Shown here: positions 16,191 to 22,844 of the stretch, in pieces | Layout: each line of letters opens with the position of its first letter | Position numbering within the stretch: the first letter of the stretch is position 1 | NCBI GenBank assembly: GCA_046590235.1 | Contig: JBKJTY010000021.1 | Location: forward strand, 1-49,773 | Reading direction: 5' to 3' | DNA: 49,773 bases | Origin: 2-02-FULL-45-10 sp046590235 | Lineage (GTDB): Bacteria; Patescibacteriota; Patescibacteriia; Magasanikbacterales; GWA2-37-8 | Position numbers and translations under genes: made by a program | The notes under the pieces: generated by a model | What the model was told of the DNA's origin: nothing | Seen by the model: only the letters and a program-made list of their open reading frames with translations | Database searches by the model: none

Positions 16191-16703
16191 ATGCAAAAAT
16201 ACGAGTTATTGCTGATCTTGCCAGGTACCCTCGACGACAAAGAAGTCGAAGCGCGTTCCCAGGAAATCGTCAGTATGGTCAAAGAACATGCTGAAGATGT
16301 AGGAATCGAAAGCATGGGTAAAAATCGTTTGGCGTATCCAATCAAACAGATTCGCTACGGTTATTACTTCGCTATCACTTTCAAAGCTACTTCAAAAGAA
16401 GTTAAAGCTTTGGAAAACAAATTGAATCTGTTGCGCGACGTTTTACGTGCGATCATCAGCCACTTCAATATCCAGATCTCTGCACAACAGAAATTAGCTT
16501 ACACTCAGCCACAAGCTGTTGAAGCTAAAGAAGTTAGTGAAGAAGTAGTACCAGCTCCAAAAGCTGTCGTTACTATGGAAGAAAAAGCAGCAAAGGCTCC
16601 AGAAAGCAAAGTTGCTAAGAAAGCTGACAAACAGCTCGACATGGATCAGATCAACAAGAAATTAGATGATCTGATGGCCGGCGATGTTATCTCTGGTGTT
16701 TAA
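16191..16703 (+). CDS. rpsF: 30S ribosomal protein S6
   Basis: Start MQKYELLLILPG at 16191, as in other S6 proteins; an upstream in-frame ATG at 16173 would add six atypical residues. Residues 1-95 are the S6 fold (NRLAYPIKQIRYGYYFAITFKA). Residues about 100-170 are a Lys/Ala/Glu-rich extension, making 170 residues where about 95-135 is usual. The extension ends with a short helical motif DMDQINKKLDDLMAGDVISGV. S6 pairs with S18 on the 30S platform; rpsR is in the same operon. Confidence 0.97.
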   Translation: MQKYELLLILPGTLDDKEVEARSQEIVSMVKEHAEDVGIESMGKNRLAYPIKQIRYGYYFAITFKATSKEVKALENKLNLLRDVLRAIISHFNIQISAQQKLAYTQPQAVEAKEVSEEVVPAPKAVVTMEEKAAKAPESKVAKKADKQLDMDQINKKLDDLMAGDVISGV

Positions 16704-16727
16704 TAAACCATTTTAATACCTCGTCCT

Positions 16728-17180
16728 ATGGACCTCAATCGTGCGACAATTATCGGACGTTTAACCCGTGACCCTGAATTACGCAGCCTTCCAAGTGGCC
16801 GTTCTGTTGCCTCCTTTTCGGTAGCAACAAACCGCATGTGGACTGATGCTAACGGTCAAAAACAAAAACAGGTTGAATATCATAATATCGTTGTGTGGTC
16901 CAAACTTGCGGAAACCGCGAGCCAATACTTGAAAAAAGGTTCTCGTCTCTATGTTGAGGGCCGACTCCAGACCCGTGAATGGGCTGGTCAAGATGGCGTC
17001 AAGAAAACACGTACTGAAATTATCTCTGATAATTTCATCATGCTTGATGGCAAACCTGGTGAAACAGGCGGTTACACCCCGGCAACGGGTGGTAGCAGTA
17101 ATGCTTCATACCAAGCTCCAGCCTCCGCTCCACAAGAAGTAATGGAAGAGGAAATTAAAGTGGAAGACATTCCTTTTTAA
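16728..17180 (+). CDS. ssb: Single-stranded DNA-binding protein
   Basis: The 150-residue protein has an OB fold at about 1-105 (MDLNRATIIGRLTRDPELR, VASFSVATNR, EYHNIVVWSKLAE, YVEGRLQTREW). A Gly/Ser/Ala-rich linker follows, with the acidic protein-interaction tip EVMEEEIKVEDIPF at the end. The rpsF-ssb-rpsR order is classical. No Shine-Dalgarno site precedes it. Confidence 0.97.
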   Translation: MDLNRATIIGRLTRDPELRSLPSGRSVASFSVATNRMWTDANGQKQKQVEYHNIVVWSKLAETASQYLKKGSRLYVEGRLQTREWAGQDGVKKTRTEIISDNFIMLDGKPGETGGYTPATGGSSNASYQAPASAPQEVMEEEIKVEDIPF

Positions 17181-17185
17181 AATAT

Positions 17186-17419
17186 ATGCTTAATAACCCT
17201 CCTCCAAAAGATAACAAGAAGAAAGCTTGTATCTACTGCACCAACCCAAAGATGGTCGTAGACTATAAGGATATCGGCACATTGCGTCGTTTCGTTTCTT
17301 CTTACATGAAGATCGCTCCACGACGTCGCTCTGGCCTCTGTGCAAAGCACCAGCGCCAAGTTGCGACTGAAATCAAGAAAGCACGCCAGGCATGTCTCAT
17401 GCCTTTCATCGCGCGCTAA
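17186..17419 (+). CDS. rpsR: 30S ribosomal protein S18 (zinc-binding form)
   Basis: The 77-residue protein has the S18 core YKDIGTLRRFVSSYMKIAPRRRSGLCAKHQRQVATEIKKAR. It retains CIYC near the N-terminus and a CxxH (CAKH), the zinc-ribbon-like C+ form. That may matter because a Zur system lies in the same window. It begins 5 nt after ssb. Confidence 0.97.
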   Translation: MLNNPPPKDNKKKACIYCTNPKMVVDYKDIGTLRRFVSSYMKIAPRRRSGLCAKHQRQVATEIKKARQACLMPFIAR

Positions 17420-17434
17420 TCTCCTAGATTTTTT

Positions 17435-17469
17435 AAACACGGTATACGTATTTCGTGTACCGTGTTTTC
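17435..17469 (+). terminator. Terminator of the rpsF operon
   Basis: AAACACGGTATAC (17435-17447) pairs with GTGTACCGTGTTT (17455-17467), with one G-T mismatch position, followed by T residues. Confidence 0.85.
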
Positions 17470-17481
17470 ATTTTAGTTACT

Positions 17482-17566
17482 TGTCATTGCGAGCGAAGCG
17501 AAGCAATCCAACTGTTTTGCAGACAAACTACGGGATTGCTTCGTCGCTTCGCTTCTCGCAATGACA
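17482..17566. repeat. 85-bp palindromic repeat element (GTCATTGCGAG type)
   Basis: TGTCATTGCGAG at 17482 is mirrored by CTCGCAATGACA ending at 17566. Inner arms GCGAAGCAATCC and GGATTGCTTCG-type sequence continue the match. The centre (about 17512-17534) is unpaired. This is a widely dispersed bacterial MITE/REP-type repeat and has no reading frame of interest. Confidence 0.85.
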
Positions 17567-17594
17567 GTGTGCAACGCCGCTATTACATTAAACT

Positions 17595-18638
17595 ATGTCT
17601 ACCTGGCTCGACCTCAAAGAAAATCCACGGCTTAACGATATATATCGCACACGTGGTGCGATTATTCGCGCTATTCGTGAATTTTTTTGGAGTAACGATT
17701 TTTTGGAAACTGACACACCGATTGCTGTTCGCTTTCCAGGACAAGAGCCGTATTTACACCCCGTACCAATGACCATTCATGATCCAAACGGGGATGAAGT
17801 TGGAATGCACCTTATTACTTCGCCAGAGTTCAGTCTTAAAAAATTATTGGCGGCCGGTTTTGAAAAAATATTTTCCATTACCAAATGTTTCCGCGATTAC
17901 GAAAGCTTTGGTGGTACGCATAACACCGAGTTTACGATGATTGAGTGGTATCGAGCGCCGGGCATGCTTACTGAAATAATGGATGATACTGAAGCTTTGT
18001 TTAAAGCGGTGGCGAAACAACTTGGTAAAATATCCGTCAAACATGAGGAAAGGGAAGTTGTTATTACTGAAGCCTGGGAACGAAAAACCATGAAGCAACT
18101 TTGGCAAGAACATCTTGGGGTAAACCTGAACAATTATTTAGAAAGCGAACCATTAAAAGATTTAGTTACTAATAAGGGATTACAGGTTGGCATAGATGAC
18201 GAGTATGAAGATTTGTTCTTTAAGCTCTTTCTCAATTTCATTGAACCACGATTGGGAATAGAAAAGCCGATCTTCGTCTACGACTATCCAAAACGAATGT
18301 CATCGCTCTCCAAAACGTGTGCGCATGACCCACGGTATGCCGAACGGTTTGAGCTTTATATCGGTGGTTTAGAAATCGCGAACGCCTTTGGTGAGCTAAC
18401 CGATCCAGTCGAACAAAGAGAGCGGCTTGAAGCGGATAAAGAGCTTCGAAACAAGCTGGGCAAAGAGGTTTGGGATGTAGATCCTGAATTTATCAAAGCT
18501 TTGGCAGCCCTAAACGCTGAAAACCTCCCCGGGGTGTCGGGTATTGCTTTGGGGGTGGATCGTATGGTAGGATTGTTTACCGGAGCGCATGATATCAATG
18601 AAGTTATTTATCAATCAGTTAGTGATCAATTAGCTTAA
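17595..18638 (+). CDS. epmA: EF-P beta-lysyltransferase (EpmA/PoxA/GenX), class II LysRS-like
   Basis: The 347-residue protein is a lysyl-tRNA synthetase catalytic core without the anticodon-binding domain. It shows motif 2 FRDYE followed by HNTEFTMIEWY (about residues 100-118) and motif 3 GIALGVDRMVGLF (about 314-326). It would attach a lysine derivative to EF-P. The efp gene starts 12 nt downstream and encodes a lysine at the modification site. The partner aminomutase EpmB is not in the window. A normal lysyl-tRNA synthetase is excluded by the missing OB domain. Confidence 0.92.
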   Translation: MSTWLDLKENPRLNDIYRTRGAIIRAIREFFWSNDFLETDTPIAVRFPGQEPYLHPVPMTIHDPNGDEVGMHLITSPEFSLKKLLAAGFEKIFSITKCFRDYESFGGTHNTEFTMIEWYRAPGMLTEIMDDTEALFKAVAKQLGKISVKHEEREVVITEAWERKTMKQLWQEHLGVNLNNYLESEPLKDLVTNKGLQVGIDDEYEDLFFKLFLNFIEPRLGIEKPIFVYDYPKRMSSLSKTCAHDPRYAERFELYIGGLEIANAFGELTDPVEQRERLEADKELRNKLGKEVWDVDPEFIKALAALNAENLPGVSGIALGVDRMVGLFTGAHDINEVIYQSVSDQLA

Positions 18639-18650
18639 AACACTTTTTAT

Positions 18651-19223
18651 ATGGCAGTTACAACCAGTGATATTCGAAAAGGAGCAGTCATTCGCCACAA
18701 CGGCAACTTGTACGTTGTGGTAGATTTTCAGCATGTTAACCCAGGCAAAGGCGCTGCTTTTACCCGTACTCGCATGAAGGAACTCAGTACCGGCAAGGTG
18801 ATTGAAATTACCTACAAATCCGGTGAAGCAATTGATATTGTTAGTGTTGATTTCCGCACTATGCAGTATCTCTACAAGACAGGCGATAACTATGCCTTCA
18901 TGAATACCTCTACTTTTGAGCAGGTAGAAATGAATGGTGAACTCGTTACTGATGAAGCTAAATATTTAAAAGAAGGTTTGGAAGTTATTCTCGGCCTCTT
19001 TGAAGAGCAGCCAGTTTGTATCCAGCTACCAAAGAAAATTCAATATAAAGTTGTCGAAGCACCTCCTGCAGTTCGCGGCGACAGTGCTGGTGGTAATGTT
19101 ACTAAGGAAATCGTCCTTGATAACGGCCTCCACGTACATGCTCCTATTTTCATTAAAGAAGGCGAAGAAGTCCTCGTTAACACAGAGACAGGCGAATATT
19201 CCGCTCGCGCTGGTAAAGAATAA
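18651..19223 (+). CDS. efp: Elongation factor P
   Basis: The 190-residue length is normal. Domain I carries the loop NPGKGAAF with Lys33 at its tip, matching Lys34 of E. coli EF-P, which EpmA modifies. OB domains II and III follow, including the C-terminal VNTETGEYSAR. EF-P relieves ribosome stalling at polyproline. It is coupled to epmA and ends at a strong terminator. Confidence 0.97.
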   Translation: MAVTTSDIRKGAVIRHNGNLYVVVDFQHVNPGKGAAFTRTRMKELSTGKVIEITYKSGEAIDIVSVDFRTMQYLYKTGDNYAFMNTSTFEQVEMNGELVTDEAKYLKEGLEVILGLFEEQPVCIQLPKKIQYKVVEAPPAVRGDSAGGNVTKEIVLDNGLHVHAPIFIKEGEEVLVNTETGEYSARAGKE

Positions 19224-19236
19224 AATTGAGGCAATT

Positions 19237-19265
19237 AAAAAACTCCCCACTCGGGGAGTTTTTTT
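19237..19265. terminator. Bidirectional terminator between efp and the convergent small gene
   Basis: AAAAAACTCCCC (about 19237-19248)/GGGGAGTTTTTT (about 19253-19264). Its plus-strand T-run overlaps the stop codon of the minus-strand 33-residue gene. Confidence 0.85.
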
Positions 19266-19365
19266 ATAGCGCGCCAGAATTGGCTTCAACGTCGAAACCT
19301 TCAAGTTCAAAGGTTTCTTCTTTTTCAGCCTCTACCTCTTCACGCTTAGGGGTTTTGTATGGCAT
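19264..19365 (-). CDS. Predicted acidic micro-protein, 33 residues
   Basis: The frame MPYKTPKREEVEAEKEETFELEGFDVEANSGAL fits exactly between the efp terminator and the next gene. Its first residues are basic and the rest is strongly acidic, with no membrane segment. It starts at ATG 19365 without a Shine-Dalgarno site, as most genes here do. The codons are well balanced and lack rare stretches. No family is recognised. Confidence 0.45.
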   Translation of the reverse strand: MPYKTPKREEVEAEKEETFELEGFDVEANSGAL

Positions 19366-19418
19366 ACGTACAAAGATTGTAAGGAATCAGTGGTGGCACC
19401 GACCCTCGTATAGGTACG

Positions 19419-19739
19419 CTACAGAGATGTTCTGAGGCTGTCAATAGTAGATGCTGGAATAGCAATAAGTCCGCTATAAAGTAGGGCGGCAATTTGTAAT
19501 AGAAGAATTACTATAATAATAAGAAGAAAAGAAGCTTTACGGCTTTTATGTCTGAAAAAATGAATGGCTAATAGTGCGCCAATTGTGCCACCAAGTAGGG
19601 AAAACAAATACAAGGTCCGTTCACGGACGCGCCAAGCCCCACTGGTGGAAGAAATCTTATCTACGCCAAAAATTATTAAGGTAACCAGGTTGATAACCCC
19701 AAAGTATATAAGCAGACCAATTTGGAAGGTGGTGAGCAT
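19419..19739 (-). CDS. DUF1294 family membrane protein
   Basis: The 106-residue protein has the DUF1294 pattern: a first helix, NLVTLIIFGVDK, then WRVRERTLYLFSLLGGTIGALLAIHFFRHKSRKASF and two further helices. The function of the family is unknown. It starts 5 nt after the thymidine kinase gene and is probably co-transcribed with it. Confidence 0.85.
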   Translation of the reverse strand: MLTTFQIGLLIYFGVINLVTLIIFGVDKISSTSGAWRVRERTLYLFSLLGGTIGALLAIHFFRHKSRKASFLLIIIVILLLQIAALLYSGLIAIPASTIDSLRTSL

Positions 19740-19744
19740 GCTAA

Positions 19745-20329
19745 TTAGCGAGCTGCTTCGGACAAATTCAAAAGTAGTTGGGCGTTAGGCCAAACAAAGC
19801 AGTCGCGACACATTGGGCGGTAGCTATAGGTGCCGTCGTCTGGGATTACCGGAGGCATACCATCAGTAAGCGGGGCAGCATCTTTATAAACCTGCGTATA
19901 GGTAGCATCAAATTTTTTACAACTTTCACAAGCTGCGCGCTTATAGCGCACTTCACGTGGTCCGAGCTCTAAAAGTCGAGTAATAGATGAGAAAAGTTTC
20001 CCACGGTAGTCTGTATCAAGGCCGGAAATAATTACTTTGGTGCCTCGTTTTAGTAGTTCAGCGATAACATCCATATCTTCATCAGAAAACATATGAATTT
20101 CATCAATGCCAATGATTGTATGGTCTTTGTAGAGCAAATCACGGAGTGTTTGGATCTTCTGCGCTTCAAGGTTCACCCCATTACGTGATTGAATATGATT
20201 ATCTCGTACGTTTCGGCTTGACTGGTAGAGGCCAAACGAGGTGTTAGTGTAGCGGAGTGGAGCAAAGTAATTGATGAGTTCGAATGACTTGCCACTTTTC
20301 ATCGGGCCGAGAATAAGAATGAGTTCCAT
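19745..20329 (-). CDS. tdk: Thymidine kinase (type II)
   Basis: The 194-residue protein has P-loop GPMKSGKS (about 8-15), the Walker-B-like segment IIGIDEIHMF (about 72-81, with the expected catalytic Glu) and ISGLDTDYRG. A zinc site is formed by CESC and CRDC. The lasso region DGTYSYRPMCRDCF is present. It phosphorylates thymidine for dTTP salvage, fitting an organism with limited nucleotide synthesis. Confidence 0.95.
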   Translation of the reverse strand: MELILILGPMKSGKSFELINYFAPLRYTNTSFGLYQSSRNVRDNHIQSRNGVNLEAQKIQTLRDLLYKDHTIIGIDEIHMFSDEDMDVIAELLKRGTKVIISGLDTDYRGKLFSSITRLLELGPREVRYKRAACESCKKFDATYTQVYKDAAPLTDGMPPVIPDDGTYSYRPMCRDCFVWPNAQLLLNLSEAAR

Positions 20330-20461
20330 AAGAAAAATAATTACAATATCTCCTCGAATACGAACCCCATCATACCACAGTGTCTCTCGAATTCCTAGCT
20401 CATAAAAATGTGTATAATTTTATCTTCATTTCTAGCAATAAACACTCAAATTTTAGGGTAA

Positions 20462-20483
20462 CAAAAAAAGACCAAAGGTCTTT
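20462..20483 (-). terminator. Terminator for the receiver-domain gene
   Basis: AAAGACC (20467-20473)/GGTCTTT (20477-20483). The A-run at 20463-20469 becomes the U-tract on the minus strand. Confidence 0.7.
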
Positions 20484-20499
20484 GTTAAAAAATAAAGGT

Positions 20500-20534
20500 G
20501 GTGTCCTGGGCGGGTTGAGGCGCTCCAAGACACC
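20500..20534 (-). repeat. Hairpin 3' of the receiver-domain gene
   Basis: GGTGTC-c-TGG (20500-20509) pairs with CCA-a-GACACC (20525-20534), a nine-pair stem with one mismatch and a 15-nt loop. It resembles the hairpins behind the other GC-rich islet genes. Confidence 0.55.
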
Positions 20535-20541
20535 GGTCGAG

Positions 20542-20919
20542 CTATTTGCCAAGGCGTTCTCCTAAGAAATCAGGTAGATTTCCTTTATCGGGGTTTGCGT
20601 AGTGCGCTCCAGCGGCTTTGAGCAGCTGCTGGTGGTTTGAGTTGGCTGAGTTGGCAATAATGAGCTTTACACCAAGAGCAACTGCCAGCTCAACCGCTGT
20701 TATAGTATGCGGAAGGGCTAGGTTAGGCTCTTTCAGGTCGGCATCGACAACAAGTGCGTCGATAGCGCTCTGGTGAACATTGATCAAGTTGAGCGCTGGG
20801 GCCAGTTTACGTGCCGTTAGAACACGAATACCAGAATCGGTAAGTACTTCTTGATAGACGTCGCAGATCGATTCGTCGTCCTCGATAATTAGGACTAGTG
20901 GTTGGTGATCCGTGCACAT
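20542..20919 (-). CDS. Stand-alone response-regulator receiver domain
   Basis: The 125-residue protein has the acidic pair IIEDDES (about 11-17), a phospho-acceptor Asp in DALVVDADLKEP, a Ser in LIIANSANS at the Thr position and a Lys in NPDKG at the conserved Lys position. There is no output domain. It may be a CheY-like or Spo0F-like phosphorelay protein. No histidine kinase is in the window. AAGGAT lies 7 nt before the ATG, and composition is GC-richer than neighbours. Confidence 0.8.
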   Translation of the reverse strand: MCTDHQPLVLIIEDDESICDVYQEVLTDSGIRVLTARKLAPALNLINVHQSAIDALVVDADLKEPNLALPHTITAVELAVALGVKLIIANSANSNHQQLLKAAGAHYANPDKGNLPDFLGERLGK

Positions 20920-21064
20920 GTTGTAATCCTTCGGTTATGTGGTTGGATGTGTTCGTTCGCCATCTCCTTGGTAAGTTATGGTTAAAAAAGAACAAAATAA
21001 ATAGCTCTATAGTTACTATAGCAGATTAAAACATTAAACAAAAATGTGATTATGTGGATAATAA

Positions 21065-21081
21065 GTGCATACGTTGTACAC
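21065..21081. promoter_or_regulatory. Imperfect palindrome over the umuD -35 element
   Basis: GTGCATACGTTGTACAC is symmetric at GTG-x-A-x-A and T-x-T-x-CAC. It overlaps the -35, so it is a candidate repressor (LexA-like) operator. The same motif was not seen upstream of recA. Confidence 0.35.
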
Positions 21082-21102
21082 CTCCTACTCTCATGCTATA
21101 GT
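21074..21102 (+). promoter_or_regulatory. Promoter of umuD-umuC
   Basis: TTGTAC (21074-21079), a 17-nt spacer and TATAGT (21097-21102). The predicted start is about 21109, only a few nt before the ATG at 21112, so the mRNA is nearly leaderless. Confidence 0.7.
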
Positions 21103-21111
21103 ACGATTTCT

Positions 21112-21546
21112 ATGAAGAAAAAATTTGCTATTACAATCATGAGGCCAAGCGGGAGTGCTATGGAATTGCCAATGCTGTTATCGAGATTATCAGCTGGTTT
21201 TCCGTCCCCAGCTGATGATTATATTGAAGAAAAGATTGATCTCAATAAATTGCTCGTAAAAAATAAACCCGCCACCTATCTCGTCCGGGTGAGTGGGGAT
21301 TCTATGATCGGGGCAGCGATTTGTGATGGTGATATTCTAATTGTAGACGCATCGCTTCGCCCACGACATAATCAAATCGTAGTCGCCTGCGTTGATGGAG
21401 AATTTTTGGTGAAACGTTGGTGTAAAGAAAAAAATGGCACATTCCTAAAATCTGAAAACCCGGTGTATGCGCCGCTTCGCATCAATCCAGAAGATGACTT
21501 TAGTATTTTTGGTTTGGTAACGGGAGTTGTCCGTCAAGTAAGGTGA
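21112..21546 (+). CDS. umuD: UmuD-type S24 peptidase
   Basis: The start MKKKFAITIM at 21112 gives 144 residues, close to E. coli UmuD; an earlier frame start at 21046 lies upstream of the promoter. The cleavage site is Ala28-Gly29 in SAGFPSPADDY, the nucleophile Ser64 in GDSMI and the general base Lys101 in VDGEFLVKRW. RecA-stimulated self-cleavage would yield UmuD' for polymerase V. The stop is TGA, 3 nt before umuC. Confidence 0.95.
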   Translation: MKKKFAITIMRPSGSAMELPMLLSRLSAGFPSPADDYIEEKIDLNKLLVKNKPATYLVRVSGDSMIGAAICDGDILIVDASLRPRHNQIVVACVDGEFLVKRWCKEKNGTFLKSENPVYAPLRINPEDDFSIFGLVTGVVRQVR

Positions 21547-21549
21547 TAT

Positions 21550-22809
21550 ATGAGCAAAATCTACGCTCTCATGGATTGCAACAATTTTTTTGTCTCGTGC
21601 GAACGAGTATTCCAGCCGGCACTTGAAAAAGTTCCGGTGGTTGTGTTATCGAGCAATGACGGGTGTGTTATTTCTCGTTCACAGGAAGCAAAAGATTTAG
21701 GTGTGCCTATGGGCATCCCATATTTTAAATGGAAAGATCTATTGGAAAAAGATAAGGTAAAAGTTTTTTCATCAAACTTTGAACTGTACGGGGATATCTC
21801 AGATCGTGTTATGCAAATACTTCATCACTTTAGTGATGAAGTTGAAGTGTATTCCATTGATGAAGCCTTTTTACAATTCGAAAAAAACGCGATTACGCTT
21901 GAAGAGTTGCAGCGCATGAGAAAAACCGTACGACAATGGACGAGAATACCAATTTCAATCGGGATCGGCCCAACTAAAGTATTAGCAAAACTCGCTAATC
22001 ATATTGCTAAAAAACAGAAGCAGCATAATGGTGTGTATGAAATAACACCCGACCGGATTGATGAACATTTAGAAAATGTATCGGTAGGCGAGGTTTGGGG
22101 AATTGGACGTGCATCTGCGTTTGCGCTACAGAAAGAAGGTATTAAAACCGCCCTACAATTTAAAAATGCACCTGACCACTGGATAAAAAAGAACTTCACT
22201 GTTCGAGGGTTGGCGTTGGCTACCGAATTACGTGGGCGGCCATGCTTTAGTTTTGATGATGCACCAACTCCTAAAAAAGGATTGGTTTGCTCCAAATCAT
22301 TTGGCCAAGCGGTAACAACGTTCGAAGAATTACGGGAAGCAATTGTAACGTACGCATCTCGAGCGGCAGAAAAATTACGAAATGAGAAAGAACGGGCTTC
22401 GTATATCTACATCTTCATTAGAAGTAGTCGGTTTAAGGAAGAGGGGAAATTTGCAAAAAGCCACGGCATAGAATTAGCAGAGGCAACATCATTTACACCA
22501 ACATTAGTAAAACAAGCAGTCGAATTATTAAAACAAGCTTACCAGCCAGGTGTCCGTTATACTAAAGCTGGTGTTGGTTTATCACACTTGTCTCCGGAAG
22601 GAACGGTGCAGCCAACTTTATTTAGTCCGGCACGGCAAACAACGAAAGAAAAAGAATTAATGATCATGCTCGACAAGCTCAATCAGCGACACGGCCAAGA
22701 CACAATCATGTTAGCGGGTTCTGGAATCAAGAAAAAATGGTTATCCAAAAGGCAGTTCCTTTCGCCGTCTTTTACCACATCCCTTGAGGATTTACCGAAA
22801 GCTTCATAG
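21550..22809 (+). CDS. umuC: Y-family DNA polymerase UmuC
   Basis: The 419-residue protein starts YALMDCNNFFVSCERVF with the first catalytic Asp, and has the palm motif YSIDEAFLQF (Asp-Glu). The helix-hairpin-helix EVWGIGRASAFALQKEGI and a C-terminal UmuC-type region follow. AAGGTGAT before the ATG is a possible ribosome-binding site. With UmuD it forms a translesion polymerase. It faces ligD with 35 nt between stops. Confidence 0.96.
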   Translation: MSKIYALMDCNNFFVSCERVFQPALEKVPVVVLSSNDGCVISRSQEAKDLGVPMGIPYFKWKDLLEKDKVKVFSSNFELYGDISDRVMQILHHFSDEVEVYSIDEAFLQFEKNAITLEELQRMRKTVRQWTRIPISIGIGPTKVLAKLANHIAKKQKQHNGVYEITPDRIDEHLENVSVGEVWGIGRASAFALQKEGIKTALQFKNAPDHWIKKNFTVRGLALATELRGRPCFSFDDAPTPKKGLVCSKSFGQAVTTFEELREAIVTYASRAAEKLRNEKERASYIYIFIRSSRFKEEGKFAKSHGIELAEATSFTPTLVKQAVELLKQAYQPGVRYTKAGVGLSHLSPEGTVQPTLFSPARQTTKEKELMIMLDKLNQRHGQDTIMLAGSGIKKKWLSKRQFLSPSFTTSLEDLPKAS

Positions 22810-22844
22810 TTTTAAGAATCCTTACTAACGTACGTGCATTTTTT

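Noticed and set aside
20961..20985. 22-codon leader peptide before the receiver gene
   Set aside because: The AAGGAG motif touches its ATG directly, which leaves no spacing for ribosome binding, and its frame runs into the receiver gene out of phase.
21544..21546. TGA read as an amino acid (code 25)
   Set aside because: TGA ends UmuD at the expected length and also ends the gene at 8993-8995. No frame needs TGA read-through.
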